A DNA stretch of 64,000 bases from a bacterium. GTDB taxonomy: Bacteria; Armatimonadota; Zipacnadia; Zipacnadales; Zipacnadaceae. Location: contig JAUWYY010000002.1 of assembly GCA_030615605.1 (NCBI GenBank), positions 62,001 to 126,000 of the forward strand, read 5' to 3'. Position 1 is the first letter of the stretch, and each line of letters opens with the position of its first letter. This document shows positions 33,960 through 43,285 of this stretch, in pieces. The notes beneath the pieces were generated by a model. It made no database searches and was not told the DNA's origin. It was given only the letters and a program-made list of their open reading frames with translations. The position numbers and the translations under genes are program-made.

Positions 33960-34394
33960 TCAGGTTGACTTCACAAATCTTCTCGATACCTCTTCGTATC
34001 CAATGCGCTGGTAGAATCCATGTGCTTCCCGGCGATCGTCGGCGCTTGTGATCTCCATTCTAACACATTCATTGGCCTTAGCGACAGTCTCAGCATGTGC
34101 CATCAGCTTTCGCCCGATACCCTTGCCCCTACACTGCCCGGTTACTACCAGTGCCGTGACTCTACATAGGTTACCCTCCTCGTGGAGCAAGGGCAACACA
34201 TGCAGGCTCAGGACTCCGACGACCTCTGATCTCGTGGCCGCCACAAGAATTTGGTCCTTGACATCCTGTGAGAGCTGCTGGATCTTATGCGAAACGAAGC
34301 CGAGACTGTTAGGATAGCCGAGTTCGGCTAGAAGTGACGCAATTGCAGGGGCGTCGCTGTCTTGAGCGCTTCTGATGACCACTTCAGCTTCCAT
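33960..34394 (-). CDS. GNAT family N-acetyltransferase
   Basis: A 144-residue acetyltransferase. It starts VVIRSAQDSDAPAIASLL, the acetyl-CoA-binding motif A is ALVVTGQCRGKGIGRKLM (Q/RxxGxG/A), and it ends with the usual GFYQRIGYEEVSRRF. A GAGGACG lies just upstream of the ATG. The substrate is unknown. It is placed between hisG and leuB, with about 70 to 100 bases on each side. Confidence 0.85.
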   Translation of the reverse strand: MEAEVVIRSAQDSDAPAIASLLAELGYPNSLGFVSHKIQQLSQDVKDQILVAATRSEVVGVLSLHVLPLLHEEGNLCRVTALVVTGQCRGKGIGRKLMAHAETVAKANECVRMEITSADDRREAHGFYQRIGYEEVSRRFVKST

Positions 34395-34495
34395 AGTCCG
34401 TCCTCATTCAGTTTCCAAGCAGTTGCCGGCGCGAGCGCTCACACCACCACGCGCTCGCCACGTGCGCCTAATATATCGCCGCAGAGATCTCGCAG

Positions 34496-35383
34496 CTACA
34501 TTATCATCTTGTTAAGCGGATACTCGATAATGCCCTGGGCGCCGGCGGCCTTCAGCCGCGGGATGAGCTCGCGCACCAAAGCAGATTCAACAATTGTCTC
34601 CACCGCCACCCAGTCACCGTTGGCCAACGAAGAAACAGTCGGGCGCTTCAGGGCGGGCAGCTCTGCGACGACCGCCTCCAGATCATCACGGGCCACGTTC
34701 ATCTTCAGCCCCACCCACAGCTCCGCGTCCAGCGCTCCCTGCAGGAGCAGCGCGATATTCTCAATCTTCCGGCGCTTCCAGGAATCGTTCCAGGCCTCCT
34801 CGCTGGCAATGAATTTGGTGCAGGACTCGAACAGCACATCCACTATTCTCAAATTATTAGCAGCCAGCGTGCTACCCGTCTCGGTGCCTTCGACGATGGC
34901 ATCTACCAGGTCCGGGCACTTGGCCTCGGTAGCGCCCCACGAGAACTCCACCTGCGCCTGGACGCCGTGCTCGGCCAGATACTTTGTAGTAACATCAACC
35001 AGCTCGGTGGCAATGCGCTTGCCCGCCAGATCCTCGGGCCGCTGAATGTCGGAGCTTTCGTGTACTGCCAGCACCCACTTATAGGGGCGCATGCCGCGCT
35101 TGGCGTAGACCAAATCCACAACCTCGACCACTTCATCTTCCACCCCACGCTCGCGAATCCAATCCAGCCCGGTCAGGCCGCAGTCGAGAATGCCATCGGC
35201 AACATAGTTGGGCATCTCCTGGGCGCGCAGCAGCACTCCCCACAGCTCGTCATCGTCAAAATCGGGCTTATACTGGCGCTCATCCACCGTGACCGGGAAG
35301 CCGGCCTTGCGAAATATCTCTATGGTCGCTTCTTGCAGGCTTCCCTTGGGCAGTCCGATTCGCAATATGTTTTCCGTCATCAT
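34496..35383 (-). CDS. hisG: ATP phosphoribosyltransferase, long form
   Basis: First enzyme of histidine synthesis. The catalytic part has LRIGLPKGSLQEATIEIF, DCGLTGLDWI and the PRPP-binding EGTETGSTLAANNLRIVD. About 295 residues and the C-terminal GAQGIIEYPLNKMI show that it is the long form with the regulatory ACT-like domain, inhibited by histidine and independent of HisZ. I start it at the ATG at 35383, five bases after GAGAGG; a second ATG follows directly. No other his gene is in the window. Confidence 0.94.
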   Translation of the reverse strand: MMTENILRIGLPKGSLQEATIEIFRKAGFPVTVDERQYKPDFDDDELWGVLLRAQEMPNYVADGILDCGLTGLDWIRERGVEDEVVEVVDLVYAKRGMRPYKWVLAVHESSDIQRPEDLAGKRIATELVDVTTKYLAEHGVQAQVEFSWGATEAKCPDLVDAIVEGTETGSTLAANNLRIVDVLFESCTKFIASEEAWNDSWKRRKIENIALLLQGALDAELWVGLKMNVARDDLEAVVAELPALKRPTVSSLANGDWVAVETIVESALVRELIPRLKAAGAQGIIEYPLNKMIM

Positions 35384-35417
35384 TGTCACCTCTCCCCTAC
35401 GACACCAAGCAGTCCGT

Positions 35418-35969
35418 TTATTCCAGTTTGGTGTGCCGGGCGCGCATCTGTTCGATGGTGGTGCCCAGTCGCTCCATTACCGTCAGTATCAGAGCATCGC
35501 CGACCACCAGCAGAGACTGCTCGAATAGCGAGCCGGGTGGTTGCCTGGAAATGGAGCTAACTGCCCCGGTGACGGGCGCCGGCACGATAACCACCAAATC
35601 ACAAACCTGAGCTATATCTGAGTCACGATGAGCCGTTATCACCGCAGTGTCCGCGCCGCGGGCCGCGGCAGCCTGGACCGTGGCCAGGGTTACCCGCGTC
35701 TGGCCCGAGCCTGACCCGGCGATAAGTAAGTCGCCGCCAGCTATGGCCGGGGTTATGGTCTCCCCCACCACATAAGCCTCGACGCCGATATGCATAAGGC
35801 GCATAGCAAAGGCTCTCATCATCAGCAAGCTGCGACCCGACCCGCAGACGAAGACCCGCTCGGCCGCCAGCATGGCCTCAACGAGTGTTGACAACTGTTG
35901 CTGATCGAGGTTGCCGACAACGTCGCTGATCTCCTGGTTGATTATCTTGCCGTACTGTGTCTCTTCCAT
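35418..35969 (-). CDS. hxlB: 6-phospho-3-hexuloisomerase-like SIS protein
   Basis: A 183-residue single SIS domain with VFVCGSGRSLLMMRAFAMRLMHIG near residue 40, GDLLIAGSGSGQTRVTL near 80 and the C-terminal FEQSLLVVGDALILTVMERLG typical of HxlB. The reaction is D-arabino-hex-3-ulose 6-phosphate to fructose 6-phosphate in the ribulose monophosphate pathway. The partner synthase hxlA is not adjacent, and the neighbours (hisG, M16 protease) are unrelated. An uncharacterised SIS isomerase is the main alternative. Confidence 0.8.
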   Translation of the reverse strand: MEETQYGKIINQEISDVVGNLDQQQLSTLVEAMLAAERVFVCGSGRSLLMMRAFAMRLMHIGVEAYVVGETITPAIAGGDLLIAGSGSGQTRVTLATVQAAAARGADTAVITAHRDSDIAQVCDLVVIVPAPVTGAVSSISRQPPGSLFEQSLLVVGDALILTVMERLGTTIEQMRARHTKLE

Positions 35970-36000
35970 TTCACAAGTATGCTGAGCTACGCTGTCGTAA

Positions 36001-38646
36001 TTATTCCTCCGCTGGGGCAGGCTCCGGGCGCGTGATGACTACTGCACACGCCTGCAAATCCAGAAGCTGGCGCGCGTAGTCGCGCACTTGCTCGGCACTG
36101 ACCGCCTCAATGCGCTCCGGGTAGTACTGATAATTATCATACCCCATTCCGTACAGTTCGTCCAACGCCTGAAGCTGGGCGCGCCGCCCCGGGTCGGCCA
36201 GGCTGATTTGCTGATAGCTCACACAGGCATTGCGGGCCGTGGCCAGCTCCTCGTCGTCAACCAACTCAGTGCACAGCTCGGTCACGTGATCTTCAATGAT
36301 TCCCTTCACTTCATCAACCCGTTCCGGAGCCGTGGCCGCATAGATGGCGTAGTAGCCGGGGTCAAGCCCGGCCATCTCGTAGGCATAGGTGGCGTAGACC
36401 AGCCCCTTGCCGCGCAGCACATCGTGCAGTCGCCCGCCCGGACTGCCCCTCCCCGTCAGCAGAGTTGTCAGCACATCCCGGACATATCTATACTCATCAT
36501 CCACCTGCGGCCCCAGAAAACCATAGTAGATTATGGCCTGATTCTGCTCGCGCTGGACAGTCTTGCTCCGTCTTTCGGTAAGCGGCGGTTCGTCGGCAAC
36601 ATCCGGGCGGAATAGCTCCCGCTGGCGCCAGGAAGCGAACTCCTGCTGCACAGCCTGCCGCAGCTCGGCCCGATCAACGTTGCCTTGAATCATCAGGACT
36701 GTGGAGCCTGGCCCGCAGACGCGCCGGTAAAACTGCTTCACTTGCTCGGCACTAAGCTGCTGAATACTGCCGGGCGTGCCCAGCTCGGAAAACTGGTAAG
36801 GATGATGCTGAAACAATGTCGCCCGCAGCAGCTTTTCCGCTACATTGTCAACGTCCTCCTGGCGAGCGGCAAGCTGCGCCAAGGTGAGCTGGCGAAGACG
36901 TTGCAACTCCTGCTCAGGGAAAGTCGGATTCTGCAGGCAGTCAGCTACCACAGCCAGTATCTTCAAGCAATCATCCGGCAAGCAGTGGGCGGTCAGACCG
37001 AAGCTGTTGCGGCCCGAATAGGCCTCAATGCCGGCCCCCAGACTGTCAATGCCCTCAGTAATCTCGTTGCGACTTCTATGCTCGGTCCCCCGCAGGAGCA
37101 TCCGGGCCATCAGCCGGGTGATTCCGTTAGTTTGCTCATCTTCGTATCTAAGCCCCGCGCGCGTGGCGGTGGCAATATGCACCGCCGCTGCCCCCGGCTC
37201 GGCTCTAATTAACACCGTCAGGCCATTGTCAAGTACGTACTTTTCCGTCCGTGGGACAGGCGTTCTTCGCTGGTCAACAGTAGCTGACTCCGCCTCCTTC
37301 GCAGTCGGAACCAGGCTGGTGACAACGTAGCGGTCGGGGAGCAAGTACTTGCGGGCTACCTCTCGCACTTGCGGGGCGGTGACTGCTCGTATGCCGTCCA
37401 GGTAGTTATCACTGAAGCCCAGATCGCCGGTCAGCAACAGGTCAGTACCCAAAATCCCGGCCCGCCCGGCGGCCGTCTCCTGAGCGTAAACAGAGACCGC
37501 TTCCTTCTGCCGCTTGGCTCGTTGCAGTTCCTCTTCGCCGACCAGCTCACTGGCCAGGCCCCCGGTGACCTGCAATATCTGCTGCTCCACTGCCTCAACG
37601 TCAGCGGCATCCAGAGTAGCAGATACAATGAAGCTACCGACTCCGTAGGCAGGTGTATCCGACCATACGTTCACCACGTCTACCAGCCCCAGCTCGTCGC
37701 GCAGCAGCCGGGGCAAGCGGGCGCTGTCGCCGTGGCCCAGAACATATGCCAAAACATCAAGAGCGTACAGGTCCGGGTGAAACAAGTCCACCGTCCGCCA
37801 GCCCAGGAGCAGATGCGCGCGGTGCAGCCCCTCACGCTCGCGGCTGGCGCGACGAATGGTAGTGGGGGCCGCTTCGTCAGGTAGAACTATCGGCGGGCCC
37901 GGGCGGCGCTGGTACTGGCTCAGCACTGCCTCCAGCCGGTCCGCGATTTCCTCGGCGTCAAAGTCGCCGACGGCAGTAGCCACCAGGTTGTCCGGCGTGT
38001 AGTGCGCCCGGTGGAACTTGACCAGGTCCTCGCGCGTCAGCTCACTGAACCTGGCAGGATAGCCAATGATGCGATAGCGCTCGGGATGGCGCCGGAACAT
38101 TGTCTGGCCAAACAGCTCAATGGCCGCCCGCTGCGGATCGTCGTCAATTCGGGCAATTTCGCGGGTGACGACCTCGATCTGACTGGCCACCTGCTCTTCG
38201 GGAAAGGTGGCCCCCAGCACATAATCACCCAGCAGATCTATTGCCTCGCCCACCCGTTGTGCGGAAGTGGTCATGTAGTAGCAAGTATGATCCCGGGTTG
38301 TGTAGGCGTTCATATGACCGCCAATAGCAGCCTGAGCCTGGTCAATTTCTTCGGCGCTGCGTTGAGCCGTACCCTCATCGCAGCAGTGCTCGACAAGGTG
38401 AGATATACCCGCACCCAGGTACTCGCCTTCGTAGACGCTGCCCACACCAACGTAGAAGCGGATAGCAGCAACCGGCGCGGCGTGATTCTCCTCGACTACT
38501 ATCTGCGCCCCGTTGGGCAAAACTCGATGGACAGGCGCGCCCAGACCCGCTGAGGCCAGCAAGACTACGGCCACAGCAATGACACTGAGGCGTCGGAAAT
38601 GGTTCATAAGATCAATTCCGTAGGTCCTCAGATTTACCTGAGACAT
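36001..38646 (-). CDS. tandem M16 zinc metalloprotease, exported
   Basis: An 881-residue protein with two M16 (pitrilysin/processing-peptidase) halves. A hydrophobic segment at residues 20-37 acts as a signal peptide. The first half has the inverted zinc site HLVEH at 83-87 with the third ligand Glu163 about 76 residues later, so it should be active. The second half (from about residue 455) has RAGLRYEDEQTNGITRLMARMLLRGTEHR-like sequence without HxxEH and is the inactive partner. I start it at the ATG at 38646, eight bases after AGGAG. It lies 20 bases after the solute-binding protein gene. Confidence 0.92.
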   Translation of the reverse strand: MSQVNLRTYGIDLMNHFRRLSVIAVAVVLLASAGLGAPVHRVLPNGAQIVVEENHAAPVAAIRFYVGVGSVYEGEYLGAGISHLVEHCCDEGTAQRSAEEIDQAQAAIGGHMNAYTTRDHTCYYMTTSAQRVGEAIDLLGDYVLGATFPEEQVASQIEVVTREIARIDDDPQRAAIELFGQTMFRRHPERYRIIGYPARFSELTREDLVKFHRAHYTPDNLVATAVGDFDAEEIADRLEAVLSQYQRRPGPPIVLPDEAAPTTIRRASREREGLHRAHLLLGWRTVDLFHPDLYALDVLAYVLGHGDSARLPRLLRDELGLVDVVNVWSDTPAYGVGSFIVSATLDAADVEAVEQQILQVTGGLASELVGEEELQRAKRQKEAVSVYAQETAAGRAGILGTDLLLTGDLGFSDNYLDGIRAVTAPQVREVARKYLLPDRYVVTSLVPTAKEAESATVDQRRTPVPRTEKYVLDNGLTVLIRAEPGAAAVHIATATRAGLRYEDEQTNGITRLMARMLLRGTEHRSRNEITEGIDSLGAGIEAYSGRNSFGLTAHCLPDDCLKILAVVADCLQNPTFPEQELQRLRQLTLAQLAARQEDVDNVAEKLLRATLFQHHPYQFSELGTPGSIQQLSAEQVKQFYRRVCGPGSTVLMIQGNVDRAELRQAVQQEFASWRQRELFRPDVADEPPLTERRSKTVQREQNQAIIYYGFLGPQVDDEYRYVRDVLTTLLTGRGSPGGRLHDVLRGKGLVYATYAYEMAGLDPGYYAIYAATAPERVDEVKGIIEDHVTELCTELVDDEELATARNACVSYQQISLADPGRRAQLQALDELYGMGYDNYQYYPERIEAVSAEQVRDYARQLLDLQACAVVITRPEPAPAEE

Positions 38647-38666
38647 AGAGATATTCTCCTGCAAAG

Positions 38667-39881
38667 CTACCGTAAGCTTACCATGGCAGCCTCAGCAGAC
38701 TCGAGCGCACCCGCTGCATCCTGGCGACCACTCAACGACAGGTACAACGCCCACTGCAGCGCATCAAAGATTCTCTGGCAACTCTGGGCAGGCAGGCTCC
38801 GACTCTGGCTGACATTGGTGGCCAGCGCTCCCCAGATTGTATCGTTCTGATCAATCTCACCGCAGTGCGGGCCGCTGGGCAGTCCCCCCAGCTTCAGCAG
38901 CTTCGCCTGGCTTTCACTCTGGCATACCATACGGACAAATTCCAGACACTGCGCCTCGTGGCTGCTGCCGTTGACGATGCCCAGGCCCTCCCCTATCAGG
39001 TGCACTACCGGCTCTTCCGCAGCCGGCAGCGCCAGCATCTGTATCTGCAAATCAATATTCGGGTGGGCGACTGCCCGCTGCAGCCACCAGGTGTCGGTGA
39101 CCAGCATAGCCAGGTGGCCCTCAGCGAACAAAGCTTCCAGCTCTGCCTGACTCCACGTTAGCACTTCTGGTTGCGCCAACTCGGCCAGTTGCTTGTACAA
39201 CTGTAGTGCTTTGGTACCAGCCTCCGTAGCCAGCGTGTAGTCCTCTTCGGCATAAAGGCTCCCACCGAAGGCCCAAATCATCTCGGTTAACAGCTCACCG
39301 CTGCCCTGTTGTCCGGGTAGGCCTATTCCGTAGATATCGGGGGGATTGTGGAGCTTCTCAGCAGCCTCCCGGACATCTTCCCATGTCTGGGGAGGCGTCA
39401 AGCCAGCCTGCTCCAGCAGGTCAGTCCGCACGACCAAGCCCCGACCGCCGATTCGCCACGGCACCGTCTGGAGGCGGCCGTCACTGGCAAAAAGGTCCAA
39501 CACACCTGGATAGAAGACTGCTCGCTGCGGGGCGCTCAGGGCAGTCCCCAGCGAGCGCAGCAGGCCTTTGAATTCGGGAAGCCAGGCATTCGGAACGACG
39601 ACCATATCAGGTGCCGTCGCGCGCTCTGGACCACTCCATGCCTGCAGGTACTGATAAGCGACGCTAGGAGGATGATGATTGAGAACAATGCGGTATGGGT
39701 AGTGAGTAGTATTGTACTGTCGGATCAAGTCCTGAATAGGCTCAAGCTCACGCCCCGAGCCCTCGTGCCAGACGAAAAGCTGAATAAACTCCGGCTGCTG
39801 ATAGTCGGCCTCCTGACCGCTGGCTCCACCAACTATCAGCGCACTCAGAATAACTATCGTGCCTGCTATTAGTGTTCGCAT
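38667..39881 (-). CDS. ABC sugar-type extracellular solute-binding protein (orphan)
   Basis: A 404-residue family 1 solute-binding protein: a signal peptide (TLIAGTIVILSALIVGGASG), then FIQLFVWHEGSGRELEPIQDLIRQYN, PDMVVVPNAWLPEF, VPWRIGGRGLVVRTDLLEQAGL..PQTWEDVREAAEKL, and GHLAMLVTDTWWL. These are the marks of the maltose/glycerol-3-phosphate binding class. No permease or ATPase gene is nearby. The start at ATG 39881 is used; an in-frame GTG is 21 bases upstream. Confidence 0.88.
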   Translation of the reverse strand: MRTLIAGTIVILSALIVGGASGQEADYQQPEFIQLFVWHEGSGRELEPIQDLIRQYNTTHYPYRIVLNHHPPSVAYQYLQAWSGPERATAPDMVVVPNAWLPEFKGLLRSLGTALSAPQRAVFYPGVLDLFASDGRLQTVPWRIGGRGLVVRTDLLEQAGLTPPQTWEDVREAAEKLHNPPDIYGIGLPGQQGSGELLTEMIWAFGGSLYAEEDYTLATEAGTKALQLYKQLAELAQPEVLTWSQAELEALFAEGHLAMLVTDTWWLQRAVAHPNIDLQIQMLALPAAEEPVVHLIGEGLGIVNGSSHEAQCLEFVRMVCQSESQAKLLKLGGLPSGPHCGEIDQNDTIWGALATNVSQSRSLPAQSCQRIFDALQWALYLSLSGRQDAAGALESAEAAMVSLR

Positions 39882-39998
39882 ACCCACAACCGGCGTGCTC
39901 ACCTCACAATAGATAGGGCCGCGACCAGTGTGGCCGCCGCCCTATATGTACCCAATAAACCTACCTTCTCGGGGTTATCACACACCTCCGGCTTGGAG

Positions 39999-42266
39999 TT
40001 ACTCGGGTATGTATCCCAGGCTAAGCAGGTATTCTCGGGTCGTCGTGACAATCTCTTCGTGCTCTTCGGGCAGATAGTAACTACCCACAGAGCGAAAGGA
40101 CCGAGTTTCAAGGTCAACGGCAAATGTCGAGCCCTCTTTGCTGGCTGCACCCGCACCACCCAGCGCGTACTTGTGGGCAAACGCCTCACTGGGCCTGACC
40201 TTGATAACAACTCCATCCACCTCTTCACCTTCCTCACTCACCACCGCATACTGAGAAATGCCAGCCGTCGTGTCGAATACGTACCACTCCGTGTTGATCT
40301 CCAAGGTCGCCTTGGTAGGTGGCTGCATCTGCATGCCCACGCCCCATCCTGCTCCTCCACCGGGCATCGGAGCACCATATCCCATACCCGGGCCCGCTCG
40401 GGCCATGTCCGGGCCGCCCGGGCCCGGTCGGGCCATACCCGAGCCGCCCATCCCTGGCATACCGCCCGGGACACCCGGACCCATCGGCCTGCCAGCGCCC
40501 GTCTGGCCGCCCACAGCCGCACCGTCTCCGACGACCGTCACAATGATGGACCGAACATTCATGTCCGGGTCCATGCCCGGGGGCACGAAAGTGAGATATA
40601 GATCAAAGTCCTGTTCAAAGGTCTCTGTCTCACCGCTTCTGACGCGCATCACTTCGCCCTTCGCGGACGTCTTCTTCACTTTCTGGACTAGTGTGTCTTC
40701 GAACGCCACAATGCGCCCGGCATCCAGGGAGAAGTACGAGACCCGTTCGAGGGAGATGTCTCCTTTGAACTTGTACTCGGCAACCGCCGCACCACCGCCC
40801 ATACCTCCGATGCCACCCATTGCCCCCGGTCCCGCCATAGGGCCGCCGATGCCGCCCATACCACCTATCATGCCACCCATGGCTGGGCCACCGGCCATTG
40901 GGCGGCCCATGGCGGGCATCGTCCCAGGCCCGGCTGCCATCCCAAGGGCCATTCCTTGAGGGCCGGCCATGCCTGCTCCGAGCATGCCACCGCCGCCCAC
41001 TTGTTCTTGGCGCCACGGCAGCAGCCCGGCAATCTCGATCGTCGCACCCTTTTCGGTGTACTTGCTGACAATGCGAGCGCAGCGATGGTTACCACGATAT
41101 TCGAAGCTGTCCAGACGGTGGGTGGCAGAAACGATAGTCGGTTCGGTGCTGGTGGGGCTAAGCGCACAGGCCATATCGCCCCGCCAGGTAGCACCTACCC
41201 GCACCGGGCCGACGGGCAGTTCGATGAAGCTGTGGCCCAGCGGGAATTCAGGCTGCTCCTCGTGCATCTTCTCGACCCAACCCTGCGGGAAGATCTTGAA
41301 GCGATACTCCCCACCAGCCGTAGGAAGAACTTGGGCATACGAGTCAGGGATGTTCTTTTCTTCCTTTTGCTCCATCCCCTCCGTCCATACTTCCTTGGGC
41401 CACAGCCACGAGACCGTGTAGTAACCGTTCTGCAGGTCCTTATCAACCACGGCCCGACCGGTTGCCGAGGGACTGAGTACATCTTCGGCCCAGCGGCCAT
41501 CAATCTCAATATCTATGTGAGAGGGTAGGCCTACGATGCCTGTCTGTCCCATGCCGCCACCCATACCCATTGCGCCTGGACCGCCCATTCCCATGCCCGT
41601 TCCCATACCCATTGCGCCTGGGCCGCCCATGCCCAATCCTGCTCCTGGCCCCATCGGCATACCGCCTGGCCCCATCGGCATGCCGCCTGGCCCCATCGAC
41701 ATACCGCCGGCCATCGGGCCGCCCATACCCGTGCCCATTCCCATGCCCATCTGCGGTGGCTCACGCAGTTCTTCGCCAGCCTCACCGGGCACGTTGACGG
41801 TGGTCTTCCCCTCTATCTTGTAGTCGAAGAGCTCTCCGCGTTTGTAGCCAGTTTTCAGCTCAACTGTGGCGCCGATTTCCGAAGGCTTGATATCGTTAGC
41901 CACTGTAACAGCGACGCTGAACTGGCCCTGGCGCCGGCCCGAGCCATCGAAGCCGGTGGCCGTAATGGTGTACCGGCCATCCGGATAAGCGCGCTTGCCC
42001 CCGCGGTACAGTTGCGTATTCCATTTGATGGAAAACGGCGACATTGTGGCCGCCAGATACTTGTCCTGGCTAGGACTCACGCTGTAGGTGATCCATCCCT
42101 CCCCGGATTGGGGCTTGGTAGCCTTGATCTGCACAATCCCGTGCACCGTCGCTCCCGGCGAGGGGGACAGTATCTGCACCTGAGCTTCAGCTACACTGGG
42201 CAAGACGCTGCCCGACACTATCACAGTAAGACAGAAGGCAATAATCGTTGCTGGCCGCAGGCTCAT
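39999..42266 (-). CDS. exported protein with three Gly/Met/Pro-rich low-complexity tracts
   Basis: A 755-residue protein with a signal peptide (cleaved near AEA, residue 28), then an Ig-like section (VQILSPSPGATVHGIVQIKAT) and several beta-rich segments. Three tracts consist almost only of Gly, Met, Pro and Ala: residues 173-240 (about 41550-41750), 423-493 and 583-648. They have short repeated units such as GPGGMPM and GGPGAMGMG. Between them are ordinary globular segments (e.g. SYAQVLPTAGGEYRFKIFPQGW). The tracts may be flexible linkers, metal (copper) binders or oxidation-sensitive surfaces; none of this is shown. It sits between the HIT gene and the solute-binding protein gene. Confidence 0.8.
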   Translation of the reverse strand: MSLRPATIIAFCLTVIVSGSVLPSVAEAQVQILSPSPGATVHGIVQIKATKPQSGEGWITYSVSPSQDKYLAATMSPFSIKWNTQLYRGGKRAYPDGRYTITATGFDGSGRRQGQFSVAVTVANDIKPSEIGATVELKTGYKRGELFDYKIEGKTTVNVPGEAGEELREPPQMGMGMGTGMGGPMAGGMSMGPGGMPMGPGGMPMGPGAGLGMGGPGAMGMGTGMGMGGPGAMGMGGGMGQTGIVGLPSHIDIEIDGRWAEDVLSPSATGRAVVDKDLQNGYYTVSWLWPKEVWTEGMEQKEEKNIPDSYAQVLPTAGGEYRFKIFPQGWVEKMHEEQPEFPLGHSFIELPVGPVRVGATWRGDMACALSPTSTEPTIVSATHRLDSFEYRGNHRCARIVSKYTEKGATIEIAGLLPWRQEQVGGGGMLGAGMAGPQGMALGMAAGPGTMPAMGRPMAGGPAMGGMIGGMGGIGGPMAGPGAMGGIGGMGGGAAVAEYKFKGDISLERVSYFSLDAGRIVAFEDTLVQKVKKTSAKGEVMRVRSGETETFEQDFDLYLTFVPPGMDPDMNVRSIIVTVVGDGAAVGGQTGAGRPMGPGVPGGMPGMGGSGMARPGPGGPDMARAGPGMGYGAPMPGGGAGWGVGMQMQPPTKATLEINTEWYVFDTTAGISQYAVVSEEGEEVDGVVIKVRPSEAFAHKYALGGAGAASKEGSTFAVDLETRSFRSVGSYYLPEEHEEIVTTTREYLLSLGYIPE

Positions 42267-42304
42267 GAGCTTACGCCCCTTTGTCCCGCACAGAGGACTG
42301 TTAA

Positions 42305-42805
42305 CTATTGTGAGTTTTCGGCAATACGCTGTATCAATGCTCGCAACTGCTCAGCGGATTGTTCCAGCGACTGAGGAACAACCCGAGTATTGGCGACTGT
42401 CGTCATATAGTTGGTATCGCCACTCCACCGGGGCACAATATGCAGATGGATGTGGTCAGCGATACCCGCCCCGGCGGGCCGCCCAATATTCATTCCCAGA
42501 TTAATCCCCTCGGCCCCCAACGCTTCCTGGAGGGCCTGCACGCACCACTGCGCAATCTGCATCAGTTCGCCGGCTTCCTCCGCATTGAGTCCTGTCAGAT
42601 CATCAACATGGCGATGAGGCACCACCATCAGATGGCCGCTGTTGTACGGAAAAGTGTTGAGCAGTACACAATTATGGCTACCACGATACAACACGTAGTT
42701 GGCAATATCATCGTCGGGAGCATCCCGCTTTTCACACAGGATGCAGTTGTCAGGCTTCTCTGATACCACGTAATCTAATCGCCAGGGCGCCCATATATGT
42801 TCCAT
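42305..42805 (-). CDS. HIT family hydrolase (Ap4A phosphorylase-like)
   Basis: A 166-residue histidine-triad protein. The triad HxHxH is at residues 118, 120 and 122 (HIHLHIVPRW). The N-terminus WAPWRLDYV with Cys21/Cys24 (CILC) is that of the diadenosine tetraphosphate phosphorylase / HIT group that carries a structural zinc, with His64/His66 nearby. It probably hydrolyses dinucleoside polyphosphates or nucleoside phosphoramidates. It is between secG and the Gly/Met-rich protein gene. Confidence 0.92.
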   Translation of the reverse strand: MEHIWAPWRLDYVVSEKPDNCILCEKRDAPDDDIANYVLYRGSHNCVLLNTFPYNSGHLMVVPHRHVDDLTGLNAEEAGELMQIAQWCVQALQEALGAEGINLGMNIGRPAGAGIADHIHLHIVPRWSGDTNYMTTVANTRVVPQSLEQSAEQLRALIQRIAENSQ

Positions 42806-42844
42806 TTACGATTCTCGCCAGTTCTGCCCCATGGTGTTAAGCGA

Positions 42845-43075
42845 TTACCTGTACCACAGAATAGCCACGACCAGGCAAGCCAGCACCCAGATAATCGAAG
42901 CGTATTTGGCCACGGCGTCCAGCCGGGCCTCCTTGCTGCCGGGCGTGTGCCGCGCTGCATCGGCTCCTCCGCCCATAGCCGCCGAGAAGCCATCGGCTTT
43001 CGTCTTCTGCAGCGCCACGGCCAGAATGATAGCCAGGCCACTTAGCACTGCTACACCTGCAGCAACATTTAGCAT
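42845..43075 (-). CDS. secG: preprotein translocase subunit SecG
   Basis: A 76-residue protein with two transmembrane helices (about 3-22 and 55-75) and a cytoplasmic loop containing LQKTKADGFSAAMGGGAD, the usual SecG motif (LQxxKxxGLSxxxGG). It is the first gene of the minus-strand unit that continues to hisG, and it is driven by a consensus promoter at 43145-43173. Confidence 0.93.
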   Translation of the reverse strand: MLNVAAGVAVLSGLAIILAVALQKTKADGFSAAMGGGADAARHTPGSKEARLDAVAKYASIIWVLACLVVAILWYR

Positions 43076-43144
43076 CCGTGCTTCCTTCCTACATAGTCCC
43101 TAAAAGCATCCCTGCCAAGAGCGTTCTACAATCAATCCAAATGT

Positions 43145-43173
43145 ATTTTACACGATGTAGGTACTATCGTCAA
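43145..43173 (-). promoter_or_regulatory. secG promoter
   Basis: Minus strand: TTGACG at 43173-43168, a 17-base spacer, and TAAAAT at 43150-43145. It is divergent from the lpxC promoter. Confidence 0.75.
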
Positions 43174-43186
43174 GTCTGCACCCGAC

Positions 43187-43216
43187 TTGACGTAGGCTCC
43201 ACGCCCTGGATATACT
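43187..43216 (+). promoter_or_regulatory. lpxC promoter
   Basis: TTGACG at 43187-43192, an 18-base spacer and TATACT at 43211-43216. The start would be near 43223, giving a leader of about 60 bases before the ATG at 43286. Confidence 0.7.
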
Positions 43217-43285
43217 CAACACAGTCCTACCAGCCTGCCCCACACTATGCCCAATACTACCGCCCACACCTGTTCCATACCGGCT

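Noticed and set aside
32979-33968. A 329-codon plus-strand frame
   Set aside because: It lies fully opposite leuB, whose motifs are complete on the minus strand; long antisense frames are expected in GC-rich coding DNA.
41536-41823. Repeated short units in the DNA that could be read as a tandem-repeat array or CRISPR-like array
   Set aside because: The repeats have no constant repeat-spacer spacing and coincide exactly with Gly/Met codons of the exported protein in its reading frame, so they are coding low complexity.
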